A DNA stretch of 64,000 nt from Spirodela intermedia (GCA_902729315.2 LR746280.1:1232501-1296500); one strand, 5' to 3'. Numbered from the stretch's first letter, positions 34,576 to 46,990 are shown. Notes: generated from the sequence alone by a model not told the origin. A program made the numbers and translations.

Positions 34576-36561
34576 TCCCAGCACTCCTTCACCAGGATGC
34601 TCCCACGAGCATCAGGATACGACTAGGTATTCCCAAAAGCGTCCACTGACGAAGGCAGGCAATCCACGGCAGGGACCGGGGAGAAGAAATGGGATTCCTG
34701 AAGGACTTCCTCGGAGGAAAACGGTGATGTCCCTCCCCGCGTGTCAGAAGCCGACGGTGGGAGAGGCCAGAGGCGGAGATTGCCCTCGGCGAGTCAGCTG
34801 GTGGGGGGCGTGAAACCGAAAGGGAAGGAGAGGGGCCGCCATTTTCAGTATTCTGACATAAGGTACCCAAACTACGTCCACAAAGCCGCCCCTCGACAAA
34901 ATGACTCTAATAGCCTCCAAACTCCTTACGCTCGTCCTTTAATTGGGGGTATATGTGTCTTTTTCGTATACTTCATGCGCATCATCTTGTGCCTCGGGTC
35001 TGTGGAGTCCAGTTGCTCTCGGGCCGACACATTTTGGGCCAATCACCACCGTCGACGGAAATTCCGAGGATCATACTATTTATACACAGCTGGATAATAT
35101 TATATACATTTTAATATATATATATAATGTTTTATCTATACTTTAATATCATCCTACATTTTTATGATATATTTTAATATAATATTTTTATTTTATTTTA
35201 TCGTATCTTATTTAATTTCTAGAAGGTTGCTCTCGTATGGTCTAATAGGTTTCATTCTTCATAATAAGTAAATGGTGGTGTTTGCCTTGTAAGTAGTTGA
35301 TGTAATTGCCATTATACTACCATTACCGGTAATTAAGTCTCCAATGGTTGTTGCCCACGTGGCATTTTTCTATGGTTGTCATATCTATCTTGTGACCAGC
35401 ACGACATGGCACAAGTGGGCAGGCGTCGTGGGCATGACTCAATTATACCAAGAGCCTTCGTGAGATCCAGAGGATACAACTTGTGAACCTTGATCCACCT
35501 CAAGGGCAATGTCAATGGCTACCTACTTATGCGTTGACTAGGACTATTTGGTACATCTCTAACTGTGTCATAACTAACCTATGATGACACTTAGTAAGGC
35601 CCATTGTGAGAGGGAGAGAGGGAGAGAGAGGGAGAAAGGGAGAGGGAAAGGGAGAGAGAGGGAGAGAGAGGGAGAGAGAGGGAGAGAGAGAGAGAGAGAG
35701 GGAGAGAGAGAGAAAAAGGGAGAGAGGGAAAAGAAGGGAGAAAGGAGAGAGAGGGAGAGAGAGGGAGAGAGAGAGAGAGAGGAGAGAGAGAGGAGAGGAG
35801 AGAGAGAGAAGAGAGAGAGAGAGAGAGGAGAGAGAGGAGAGAGAGAGAGAGGGAGAGAGAGGAGAGAGAAGAGAGAGGAAGAGAGAGGAGAGAGAGAGGA
35901 AGAGAGAGAGAGGGAGAGAGAGAGGAAGAGAGAGAGAGGGAGAGAGAGAGAGAGAGAGAGGAGAGGAGAGAGAGGGAGAGAGAGGAAGAGAGAGGAGAGA
36001 GGAGGAGAGAGGAGAGAGGAGAAGAGAGAGAGAGAGAGGGAGAGAGGAAGAGAGAGAGGGAGAGAGAGAGAGAGAGAAAGGGAGAGAGAGGGAGAGGGAG
36101 AGAGAAAGAGGAAGAGAGAGAGAGGGAGAGAGAGAGGAAGAGAGAGGGAGAGAGAAAGGGAGAGAGAGGGCGAGAGAAAGGGAGAGAGAAAGAGGAAGAG
36201 AGAGAGAGGGAGAGAGGAAGAGAGAGAAAGGGAGAGAGAGCGAGAGAGACCAAGCGAGAGAGAGAGAGAGAGACAGACAGAGACAGACAGAGAGACAGAT
36301 AATAATTGCCATATTAAAATTTAACAAGGGCATACTCGTGATTAGTTATTCTTCGAGGTTTAATAGTTTGCGTTTGGGACTAGAATCCCGTGGGTTACTA
36401 TTAGTTATGGGTATATTAAAAATTTAATAAATTAAGGGTTTTTGGTAATATTTTCCGCTTTATAAACTTCCTCCCCGAGGATTGTTTTTTGACCGCGGTG
36501 ATTTGAAAAGGGGGCGGAGGGCCGAAGGGAAGATCAGCAGAGAAATCGGAGGTGGGTGAGA
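34576..36561. other. Divergent spacer between casein kinase I and the TMEM234-like gene
   Basis: The part near the kinase holds its 5' UTR and promoter; a minus-strand TATAAATA lies at 35084-35077 with a TTGGGCCAAT motif near 35035. An AT-rich patch (35090-35220) follows. A huge purine tract fills 35608-36298. No gene was seen. Confidence 0.6.
35608..36298 (+). repeat. 690-bp polypurine (GA/GGGAGA) tract
   Basis: A purine run with very few interruptions, built of GA, GGGAGA, GGAGA and GAAAG units and ending with GACAGACAGAGACAGACAGA. It yields false frames of RE or LS repeats on both strands. Its length and mirror symmetry make it prone to triplex (H-DNA) formation and slippage. Confidence 0.97.
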
Positions 36562-36978
36562 ATGGGGACGGACGTGGAGAAGATGATCGCGGTGGGGATC
36601 ATCTGGGGCGCGACGAACGCCGTCATGCGCCGCGGGGCGATGATCTGGGACCGGAAGCTCCAATCAGCTGGAAGGCGGGAAGCAGATCGCTCTGATCACC
36701 GACTCCACCAGCGGATCCTAGGGCACGCGAGGAAATGGCTGGATCTCCTCTTGGTATGGCAGTACTCGGTGCCCTTCTTGGTGAATTTGTCGGCGTCCGC
36801 CGCCTTCTTCTACGTGTTGAGCAGTTCCCCAATCTCCGTGGCCGTACCGGTGACGAACGCGGTCACCTTCGCGGCGACCGCGGTCTCCGCCATGATTCTC
36901 GGCGAGGAGATGCGCATCAGGCACGCCTTGCTCGGGACTTCTCTTATTGTCTTGGGGATCTGTCTTTGTATCTCGTGA
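36562..36978 (+). CDS. TMEM234-like small multi-pass membrane protein
   Basis: A 138-aa single-exon frame from MGTDVEKMIAVGIIWGATNA. It matches the TMEM234 family: an N-terminal membrane helix with WGATNAxMRRGA, a variable loop, then LVWQYSVPFLVNLSASAAFF, SPISVAVPVTNAVTFAATAV and ILGEEMRIRHALLGTSLIVL, four helices in all. The architecture resembles half of an EamA/DMT transporter. The function is unknown in plants; the vertebrate protein is needed in the kidney filtration barrier. The loop (about 36-60, RREADRSDHRLHQRILGHAR) is polar. An upstream GTG is not used. Confidence 0.88.
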   Translation: MGTDVEKMIAVGIIWGATNAVMRRGAMIWDRKLQSAGRREADRSDHRLHQRILGHARKWLDLLLVWQYSVPFLVNLSASAAFFYVLSSSPISVAVPVTNAVTFAATAVSAMILGEEMRIRHALLGTSLIVLGICLCIS

Positions 36979-37876
36979 GATCGCCGGAATCGTTCGGCAC
37001 TCTTCAATCTTCTCTCACATTGCCCCGTCATGCTGTTTGACTGGCGAGCTCGATCAGATTCTTTATCCGGAATCTCTGAACAATCTGGTGTGGGATGGAT
37101 TCTCCATGTCTGGGAAGAACAGCGGAACAGGTAGATAAGAACATCTACAACAACCACCGCCGTGGCAATAGAAACTTTAATCGATCTCTGTGGGAAGGAC
37201 TTCGGATTCAACTCGTGTTACAATCAATCAATCTATTCATTTACTTCGATTGTTCTTGCTCCGCCACCATCTGTCCGAATCATACATAACTAGTTTTCAT
37301 TCATTAAATTAACTCATTCATTCATTTATAAACGAGTTCGGATCACGAAAATCAAACAAGATTGCACTTTCTTTTCGTCCCAAAATGGAAGGCATTTCTT
37401 TACATGTTATATATATTTTTAGATCGAGTCCTCCGAGTTTATTTCAGAAAAAAGATAATACAAGCTCACAGCACCCATAAATTATGATAATGCGTCCGAA
37501 AAAAAAATGACAAACAATGAAAAATAAATTTAAATTTCTCATATATTTATAATTCTTTTTTCTGTCTTTGCCAGCCGGAGGCTTTACAGTGGATCTATTA
37601 TGCTGGCAAACCTCTCGGCCCATTCACTATCCTTCATGTTGCATCTCGACCATCCAAACGGTGGACTTACGCTAGCGTAGCAGAGTTAAACATTATGAGA
37701 GGTATGACCTACGACTGGAGGCTGTGGACCCAGGCCAGGATGGAGGCGCAGTCTCTGGTGTCGGATGTTCGGAGCCGACCATCACGGTCGCCCACGGTGG
37801 GGACGTCATCCGTTCTCCTCTACCACCTCTCGCTCGTCCAGAACCCCAAAATCCTCAGCAGCCTGCAAGATAAGGG

Positions 37877-37884
37877 TATAAAAG
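37877..37884 (+). promoter_or_regulatory. TATA box, probable PETs promoter
   Basis: A TATAAAAG consensus lies in a GC-richer stretch, followed about 30 bases on by a pyrimidine-rich segment typical of plant start sites. Assignment to PETs assumes a spliced leader, because its ATG is 2.3 kb downstream. Confidence 0.5.
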
Positions 37885-39744
37885 ACCGGGCTTTCTATCC
37901 TCTATCCCCTCCTTCACCCCCTACTTCTGTCCGTCCTGCTGAGTGGTGCGGTGGGTATCTCTCTCTCTCTATCTCTCTCAGCGCTCCGCTGCTGCTCGGT
38001 GAGTTCGAAAGGTATCTACTCTCTCATCCTCCTTTACCCCAGATTTCTCCCTCCATTTTCGACGCTTTGATTTGCTCGGAGCCGGTTGGTGTCGCTGGTG
38101 TCGACGGGGTGATGAACGTGCACGGTGGTGGTTCGGTGCGGCTTCGCTCCGCGAACGGATTGCTCAGTGTAGGTTTAATTGGGAATGAATTCTCGAAGCG
38201 GCGTGGCCCTGTACACTGGTCTTTTTTCCGGCAGTTGCTTGTCCTGCGGAGTTCGTATATTTTGTTCCTTTTTTGGATGGGGGGTGGGATTTTTACGGTG
38301 AAAGTTGGATACGTTAACAGAGTTGAGTGTAATTCTGGTCTCCCGTGGAGTTGAGCAGTTCCTTGTGAAAATTTTGTGTCGATTTTTCTGGTCTGAAGAG
38401 AATTGTGTGCAGTTGTCATTTGCGGTGTCGACTTTTGTCGTGCTGATACTCTTAGACGAATATATTTGAGAATCCCTGAAGATGCTGACCAGTTAGCGTG
38501 CCAAAAAAGGACGAATGAGCGAGGCAGATTTCTGCTCACCTGTTTTTCCAATACATTCGATAGTCCCGAGGCAATGACCAGTGAAGTCTGAGTTTTTTAT
38601 CGTCTAGGTTATTTTTCCTAGGTTAAGCTTCGTTACATTCAGCACCGCGGAAGGAGTCAGTGAAGAAAATTAAACTCAGTGTTTGGGAAGTGCAGTAGGG
38701 GCCTTTTTTCTTGTAATTGACGGTGTTTCAGGAGAGCCATCTTATATTTGGCTTATACTGCTTCTACTTCGAAGTTTTCCTTGAAATATAAAGGATTGCA
38801 AGCTGATGGATTATTTTGTCTTCCTTAAATATTTCCAAATTTGGGTTCCACTCAGCACACATTTCCATAATTTTTTGTGGCATTTGTGTTCTATGTCGGA
38901 AGGAAAGCCTGCTTTTTCCTTACGTTAGTGGGTTGTAAGGTATGGTTATAAACATTTCAGCGGAAGAAGCTTTGGATGTCTTTCACATTGGAGATACTTT
39001 CCTTTGACTTTATCTGGTGGAATTCAGGATTTTTATCTCTGTTTTCTTTTCATTGATGATTTTCCCGTGTAGTCTAGGATTGCTACTTTTCTTTAAAGAA
39101 TCAAAAGAGTCAGATGATCCACAAGATGGAGACAAACTAGCATCTGCGAGCTAAGCATCCAAGTAAATGGCAAAGGATTCTTGATATTCACTGTACGGAG
39201 CCCAGATCAAGTTAGCACCAGTAGGATGAAATAGTTTGTACTGACAGATGTTTAAAGATCGGTAGAAGTCAAGCTGCGCTTGCCAAAAGTTAAACCAAAT
39301 AATCTGGTGGTCCACTAGAAGGATCTTAACTGCATAAGAAATCAGTTAATATTAGAAACTATATTGGGATGACTGCATGATTTGATATATTTTCATGGTC
39401 ATTTTCCTGCAATTGAAGTATGATTTTGGCGAGAAAATGGGTGCTAATGATTATCTGCTTTTTTTTGTCTTCTACTTTATATTTGATGTTTTTTCAAACT
39501 TTACTGTCTAAGCTTTCAAAGATTTTGATTAAATGATCATATGATGTTAACCTAATCTAATTCTGGGCTCATACATCATAACATTTACATAGTTCGGTAG
39601 TTCCTTCTCTTTTAAGTACCTGAAGGTGCGTTCATTTTGCATAATTGTTTTGAATCGTGCATCTCCTTTTCCTGTTCTGTTGGGTGATGCATCTTGCTAT
39701 TTAAATGACGTTTCTTGTGAATAATTTATCGAGAACGATGCTTC

Positions 39745-39810
39745 AAGAGATTAACATTCTTATAGATTAACATTCATCTATAAGAATGTTAATCTCTTAT
39801 AGATGAATGT
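39745..39810 (+). repeat. Overlapping perfect inverted repeats (two alternative hairpins)
   Basis: Arm 39745-39767 is the exact reverse complement of 39776-39798 (23 bp, 8-base loop). Arm 39770-39784 is also the exact reverse complement of 39796-39810 (15 bp). The arms overlap, so the two hairpins exclude each other. The location is the probable PETs leader intron. Confidence 0.95.
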
Positions 39811-40202
39811 CTCTTTTATCGCCCTTGGCATTTTGGCTTCACTGAGTTACTCTTGGGATTTGCCTTTATTTTCTCACTGATAGACTCTGCTGAGAAGAAA
39901 TGCTACAGGTTGCCCGTTGACAGCTCTCTATTTCTCTAGTTATTGTAAATCATCCCTGTAAATTTCTCACCAAATACGTTCTTGTTGGCATGCCATTATA
40001 CACTTCGTGTGTGTTTTCCCATCCGTTACAAAGATTTACTATTTTCAGCCTTTAAACTACGCACTTCGTGCCTGTTCTTTCTTAATGTTTCATTAAGTTA
40101 TTTCTATAATCTAATTAATTCCTTTTTATTCATTTAGGTCGGAAGAATATGAAAAGCATATAAGCATCTATTACACCATTCTCGACATAATTTGGATTCA
40201 GG

Positions 40203-43200
40203 ATGGTTCCCGCAATTCCATATTCTTTTGGCAGTGTTGCCATTTTTGCCGTTTCTTCCTCTACCCCAAGCAAAGAAATCCATGTATCTAGGTGCAATGC
40301 TTATGGAAGACCTCGGAAGCCATCTCTATTTCAGCAAAGGGTTATGCTTCCCCAGTCTCTGACATTTACACTGATGCAAAAGTACAGGAGAAGCAGTGGT
40401 CTGAAGTCCAGGTCAAAGATCCAAGGGTTAGCCTCTGTAGAGACTGATGTAGCAACAGACGAGCCGAATCCGGCCGTTGCAGGTGAAGCTGATAGTGAAA
40501 CCTCGGTTCTCCCACTAGCATCTCTTTCCACAGGTGGTGAAACCTCCTCATCTGGCCCCGGAACGACGACTTCTAATCAGGGCAAACGCACAAGGGCGGT
40601 GAGGAAGAGCGAGATGCCTCCGGTAAAGAACGAGGAACTGCTGCCCGGTGCATCTTTCACGGGGAAAGTGAGGTCCATCCAACCATTTGGTGCCTTTGTT
40701 GACTTTGGGGCCTTCACCGACGGCCTCGTCCATGTTTCCAACTTGAGCAGCGGTTTTGTCAAGGACGTGGGAAGCTTTGTCTCAGTTGGACAAGAAGTGA
40801 AAGTGAAGATACTGGAGGCAAACATGGAAACTGGACGTATTTCCTTGACTATGCGTGACGGTGATGAGACCAACAGGTCATCACAGAGGGCAGAAGCTTC
40901 TGATAATTTCAACAGCGACAAACCCAGAACCCCTAGGAAAAATGGTTCAAGGCCCAACCAGAAGCGGGACGGCAACCAGAAGACCTCAAAGTTTGTGAAG
41001 GGGCAAGTTTTGGACGGCACTGTGAAGAATCTAACTAGATCAGGGGCCTTCATTAACCTCCCTGAGGGTGAGGAAGGTTTTCTCCCCACATCAGAGGAAT
41101 CTGAAGGATTCAGTGTCTTGGGAAGCTCCTCACTGCAGGTGGGTCAGGAAGTCAATGTCCGGGTCCTGCGGATTACAAGGGGACAGGTGACCTTGACAAT
41201 GAAAAAGGAAGAGGACCTTGCGGAGTTAAACAAGATACTCAATAAGGGGGTGGTGTATGCAGCGAGCAACCCTTTTGAGTTGGCATTCCGTAAGAACAAA
41301 GACATCGCATTATTTCTGGACGACAGGGAGAAGCTGAAGAAATCTCCTGAACCAGTGGCCGTATCAGAGACTCTGGAAAACGTCGAAGAAGCAGTCACTG
41401 AAACCCCAGCAGAATCTGTGGTTCCTGCAGCTTCGACCTCCACTGAGGAGAAGTCTGAGGAAGAAGCTGAAGTGGATCCAGTTTCATCTGAGAATGATGT
41501 TTCTAGTTCGTCATCAGAGACTGGGTCTTCTCTTGAAACCCCTTCAGACGAGGAGACCAGCGTAGAAAGTCCAGTCTCTGAGGATGCAAGTGAACCCATT
41601 ACTGAAAACAAAGCTGTTGCCGAAGAAGAACCTGAAGATTCTGTCCTCCAGGATGAGGGATCTTCAGACGGGGCTGCTGCAGATGAAGTGAACGAAACTA
41701 ACTCTGTGGCTGCAGCCGTGACAGAAGCTGAGGAGAGCCCTGAAGAACAGGTTGCAGAGGAATCTTCATCTGCTGCAGAATCTGCAGCAGATGGTCCTTC
41801 TGCCGAAGGGGCTGACTCGGGGCAAACTGCATCATCAGATGCCCCACCTGTGGAGGAAACTGCAAGGAGTTCTGCTGGTGCCTCACCAGGTGAGAGAGTG
41901 ATCCCTGTCTGATCATTACTTGATGGCATCTGCTTCGAAAGATGCAACCAGCGGCTGATCTCTTTTACCCAAATGCTACTGCCTCCTCAAGCACATGACT
42001 ATTGTAGCCCCCCCTGTGAGAGTTCCTCCTCTAAAGGGTTGAAGACATCATCAGAAGTCACGCCCTTTCTTTTCTAATTTTTGAATTCGATTTTGCGAGA
42101 GGAAAACTAAACTCTGACCTTAAGTTTGATTGTTTCTCAGTGATCACCAGTGATGATTTCTATCTTATTCTCATTTCCTCTCAGCAAGTAAATGAACATA
42201 AATCATGAACCAGTTGCTTCAATTATTTTTCTGCTTGCAAATTTGGGCGGAAAAATATTACATTCCAACCTTTTTTTTTTCTTTTTTTTTTTTCGCATCT
42301 TCCTTCTGTCCAATGCCGTGGAAGCTGTCAGAGTGTTGCTAGGTGTTTGAATTATTGTCTGAATTGAAATCCAGCTACTGATTTGACATTTTCTTGTGGG
42401 AGAAAGGGCAACTTTGCCCAGAAAATACCTTGTCCCTTTTCATATCATTAACAACTAAGCACTAGATCAATTCTATTGCTGTAATCATCTTCTTCTTGGT
42501 GTCTGCCGAACTGCAGCTGCCATCTCCTCATCTCTTGTGAAGCAGCTCCGTGATGAGACCGGAGCAGGGATGATGGACTGCAAGAAGGCTCTGACAGAGA
42601 CCGGCGGCGACCTCGCCAAGGCCCAGGAGCTCCTGAGGAAGAAGGGCCTCGCGAGCGCCGACAAGAAGGCGAGCAGAGCCACGGCAGAGGGAAGGATCGC
42701 CTCCTACATCCACGACAGCCGGATCGGAGTCCTCTTAGAAGTCAACTGCGAGACGGACTTCGTCTCGAGGGGCAGCATATTCAAAGAGCTGGTCAACGAC
42801 ATCGCCATGCAGGTCGCCGCCTGCCCACAGGTGGAGTACCTGAACCCCGAGGACATCCCCGAGGAGATGGTCAACAGGGAGAGGGAGATCGAGATGCAGA
42901 AGGAAGACCTCCTGTCGAAGCCCGAGCAGTTCAGATCGAAGATCGTGGACGGCAGGATAAGGAAGCGACTGGAGGAGCTGGCCCTCCTCGAGCAGCCATA
43001 TATCAAGAACGACAAGGTCGTCGTCAAGGACTTGGTGAAGCAGACCATCGCCACTGTTGGGGAGAACATCAAGGTGAGGAGGTTCGTCCGGTTCAACCTC
43101 GGCGAAGGCCTGGAGAAGAAAAGCCAGGACTTTGCGGCGGAGGTAGCAGCCCAGACTGCGGCGAAACCAGTGGAGGCCCCAGCGAAGAAGGAGGAGCCCC

Positions 43201-43957
43201 TCGAAGCCAAGGAAGCAGCTGCGGACAAGTATGCAACTTGGGGGCCCCAGTCTGATACAACATGATTAATATGGTTGATTGATGTCGAGTTAAGTGTGAT
43301 ACTAAATATGGTTTTTTTTTTTTTTTTTTTTTTTTTGGGTGCAGACCTCCGGCGGTGGCGATATCGGCGGCTTTGGTCAAGCAGCTCCGGGAGGAGACCG
43401 GCGCCGGCATGATGGACTGCAAGAAGGCTCTCATGGAGACCGGCGGCGACCTCGAGAAGGCGCAGGAGTATCTGAGGAAGAAGGGGCTCTCATCAGCCGA
43501 CAAGAAGGCCTCTCGGGTGGCCGCCGAGGGCCGGATCGGTTCCTACATCCACGATTCCCGGATTGGGGTCCTGATCGAAGTCAACTGCGAGACTGACTTT
43601 GTGGGCCGGAGCGAGAAGTTCAAGGAGCTGGTGGTTGACTTGGCCATGCAGGTGGCGGCGTGCCCGCAAGTGCAGTATGTGTCCGTGGAGGAGATTCCGG
43701 GTAGCCTGGTGACCAAGGAGAAGGAGATCGAGATGCAGAGGGACGACTTGGCCTCAAAGCCGGAGAACATAAGGGAGAAGATTGTGGAAGGGAGGATCTC
43801 AAAGCGTCTGGCGGAGCTTGCCCTCCTGGAGCAGCCCTTCATCAAAGACGACAGCTTGCTGGTCAAGGACCTGGTGAAGCAGACTGTGGCGGCGCTCGGC
43901 GAGAACATCAGAGTCCGGAGATTCGTCCGCTTCACTCTTGGGGAGACCACAGACTGA
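40203..43957 (+). CDS. PETs: PETs: plastid polyprotein of S1 domains and elongation factor Ts
   Basis: Three exons, 40203-41889, 42517-43228 and 43345-43957, giving 1003 aa (Arabidopsis At4g29060 is about 950). Order: transit peptide with a basic stretch ([14 protein letters not shown]), S1 domain 1 (about 148-218: [20 protein letters not shown]), S1 domain 2 (266-334: [20 protein letters not shown]), a long acidic Ser/Glu/Val linker (about 375-560), EF-Ts 1 (564-790) and EF-Ts 2 (804-1003). Both EF-Ts units have [19 protein letters not shown] and [12 protein letters not shown]. EF-Ts recycles EF-Tu-GDP in chloroplast translation. The S1 part is also known as PSRP-7, associated with the plastid ribosome. 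The EF-Ts units each lie on their own exon. The ATG follows the leader acceptor; exon 1 is intronless over both S1 domains. Confidence 0.96.
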
Positions 43958-46800
43958 ACAAGAAGAGAGAGAAAGAGAGAGAGAGAGAATTTTTAGAGAG
44001 AGAGAGAGAGAGGTCTGCTTTCGAGATTTTTCCTAAAGGGAGGGAGGGAGCCTTTTGCAAAGTCAACTCTCATTTCTTGTAGTGATGTTGGTGGTCTGAC
44101 TCAGAGCCCCCGGTGCACTGCTTTCTAGTGTAGCCTCCTGTTAATAATCAATCAAACAGCCCTTTTTTTAGCAATGCCCAGAGATCTGCTCGCTGGAGAG
44201 CAGCTGGCGGGGGAGTTTAATCCTCTTCTGGGTCGGCGCCATTTACTATTTTCGGACATTATTATAGTTGACTTTGGCAGGAGATGAAGATTAGTGAGCA
44301 GCAGAAAATGAGTATAGACGTAAATCTGTTTCTTACAGGGGTGAGCGTTTATTAGCAAAAAGCTCCTTCCTGGAGCAGCCAGTGCCTTCGCCTCTCCTCC
44401 CATGCTCCCACAGTCTCGCGTGCCTTTCCTAGGGTTGGAGGGTCTCGCGGACAATCACGGGGGACAATCTTCAGAAGGATCTTGGCGACAGTTTCTGGCC
44501 ATCTTCCTTCTCTTCTCTGCGCGCAACATGAGAACGACGGCTACTATACCGCGGACCCTCTTCTCCGGGAGTTCCCACGTCCTCCGCCGTGAGGTCGTCG
44601 GTCTGCCTCGCAGCTCATTCCAATAGCTTCGGTAGCCGAGCGGAGCGAGGGAGAAGGAAGCTCTGGAACCTGTACCAGGTAATCTAGCCTCTACCTGTGC
44701 AACTGCATTGAGGTTTACGCCCAGCCAGCCACTGCATGCAACGAGTGTCAGTAAGCTATGGCAATTTGCAGCCAGCAGGCTAGGCCTGGCCGCAAATATA
44801 TCCTGTATACATCATGTTATTGATATTTTCAGTAGACGCCCAACAAATGATATCAGCCTGTTTTTATCCCTACCAAGAAATCTCATCTTGTTCTTTAGTT
44901 CAAGAAAAATTTCTTCTTGGAAATGGGGTAGTTTTGAGGGTTTATTTTATTATATTTGAATTATTTTCCTCTACCATCGTCTTATACTCGACCACTAATT
45001 CTTCAGCCATTTGAATATGATCGGTCATAAAATCATGTAATGCCCACACTTAAAATTAAGGTTATATAATTTAATGTTATAAAACATAAAAAAATGTAAT
45101 TGACACCGTCGTGTTAAATAGTTCACCTGTGTGCTACAGATGCTTTGATAGTAAATCCACGTGTAGTGAATGCCTTCTACTCATATGTTCTTCGCAAGAG
45201 ATGTGTTATAATCTTTAATTTAATCCAATATATTATCACAAAGACAATACCAATATTAGACATGTAAAATATATGTTGAAAATGAATTTTTTTTTTGGTA
45301 TTAGATTGAATGTTTCAACTAATCTGATCATCAAAATATATGTTGAAAATTGAATGCTTCAATCCACAAGAGGGTGAGCTTGAATCCAGATGATCGATAG
45401 AAACCTTTTGGATGTACAACTGGAGGAAGGGCAACTTCACAAGATTAAAAAAAAATAAAAAAAATCAAAAGATGTGTCTCTCATGTTACAATGAGGGCCT
45501 TTATATAGGCCTGAAAAGGAGGTGAGATGCTCTAAAAAAGACGATCATAGATAGATCATAGATAGATCTTAGGCCCAATTTTAAAGTAGCTGGTCGCTAG
45601 TTTTAGACTGTTCTTCAGTTTATGAGATACTCTTCTTGGGCATATTTTCTGGCCAAGAAATTGATATATCTGAGAATTATGTGCATTTATTCTCCACCAC
45701 CAACCATCTTCATTTCTCCGATTTCGTTGCACTATTTCTCCAATCGTTGTATTATTCATGAAATTAGCTAAATTGCGTCCACTTTTTCTTCTGGTCTAAA
45801 TGTGTTTTGCCATGGGGTTTGAACATGGATCTGAACTATGGTTCATTGATTACCCGTGTCATTATTCTCTCTTTGCTGGTGCGAATTTTACTGAAATTTC
45901 TGTTCCTTGTATCTCTCAACGATCATCAAAGTGAATTGAAGAGGTAACATCCATTCGGAGACATGGAAACTGCTAGTAGTTTGTCTTTTGCTTTCTACTC
46001 GTACATCTCAAGGCTTACAGTTACTGATTAAAGCAAAGGAATTTGAGAATTATTTAGAATCAGAAAAGAAAAAAAGAAAAAAAGATGACTCATTTTATAG
46101 TAAATGCATCAGGTATCCTACTTCACATCTCCAACGACAGCAAAGTCTTGCCGTGACGCCATCTTCAATGTGAGCTTCTTCTTCATCCAAGAACAATGGG
46201 CGGCATAATCTACCACCGAGTAGGAGGCACCATGGCAATCCTTCTCCCGTGTATCAATGGCCTGCTTAGCTTTTCAAGTGAGTCCTGCTGTAGATGTTTG
46301 CTGCTAGATGTGAGAGAAAGGAAGTAGTTTCTCTGTCATTCCAGCTTCATTCATTGTAACAAAGTGATGATGCATTAGGCTGTTAAGATAGCAAATCAAA
46401 TCTGGAGATCCCCATCCAGAATATATTTATTTTCATCAGTTTTTTTATTTCTTATCTGGATTTAGTCTGGCTCTTTTGTGATTCTTTTACTGAACCAGGT
46501 GCAGTCCTGCCCCTGCTCCGGACCCAGTTGCCGTTAATGGCTTGTCTTCGGTGCAGCCGAGTCAACTCGGAAGCTTCCAGGGGCTGGGAAATGGATTTGA
46601 TGAAGGGTGCTTCAGAGAGAGGAAGATGAGATGGGCTCGGAGGAACAGGTCTGCTGGTCTGGATGTTCTTGTTGTCGACTGTCACGGATCTGGGTTTCTG
46701 AAGAAGACCCATCGCCATCCATTCAGACGTAGTTGGTGTGCTGAGTGAATAGACATATGGCAGTCGGAATGATTTTTTTAAAAACGAAATATTGATTTAA
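43958..46800. other. Spacer between PETs and eIF2-alpha with unassigned sequence
   Basis: A GA run follows the PETs stop (43966-44012, likely 3' UTR). 44390-44690 is GC-richer with short frames and a CAG|GTAATC donor-like end, but no family match. 44700-46050 is AT-rich and contains a local duplication (AAATATATGTTGAAAAT at about 45270 and 45335). 46190-46300 and 46500-46750 are again coding-like: a plus-strand frame from 46542 (FQGLGNGFDEGCFRERKMRW) continues upstream to an acceptor near 46499. I do not recognise it. It may be a lineage-specific gene, a pseudogene or a non-coding transcript. Confidence 0.4.
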
Positions 46801-46927
46801 AGTTCCCATTTTGGAAAAAAAGAATCAAGATTTAAGATTGAGGCGTTGATGGGTCGGGCCAGGTTGGGGCCGGGCTTATCCAGCCCAAGCCCAGATAGCT
46901 TCACGGGGTTAGGACAAATGGGTTGAC

Positions 46928-46930
<3 letters not shown>

Positions 46931-46990
<60 letters not shown>

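Larger units (their letters stand above)
36979..40202. other. Upstream region and probable 5' UTR intron of PETs
   Basis: AT-rich spacer to about 37560, then a more GC-rich promoter and leader (37570-38350) with a TATA box at 37877 and CT-rich DNA near 37960. Next comes about 1.8 kb of T-rich, intron-like DNA ending in TTTAG at about 40138, 65 bases before the PETs ATG. This suggests a non-coding first exon and a long leader intron. The short leader after the acceptor contains one tiny uORF (MKSI). A plus-strand 219-codon frame at 37695-38354 is not conserved in any way I recognise. Confidence 0.5.

Noticed and set aside
35527-36427. Long open frames of Arg-Glu or Leu-Ser repeats on both strands (up to 273 codons)
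   Set aside because: They are by-products of the GA tract, which lacks stop codons in several frames; there is no unique sequence.
37695-38354. 219-codon plus-strand frame before PETs
   Set aside because: It spans the TATA box and a CT-rich leader and shows no family similarity; more likely promoter and 5' UTR.
41144-41947. 267-codon minus-strand frame antisense to the PETs linker
   Set aside because: It is antisense to Glu/Ser-rich repeats, which gives Ser/Ala-rich false frames.
44600-44700. Possible tRNA or small structured RNA in the GC-rich segment after PETs
   Set aside because: I could not fit a cloverleaf with the conserved T-loop and anticodon arm.
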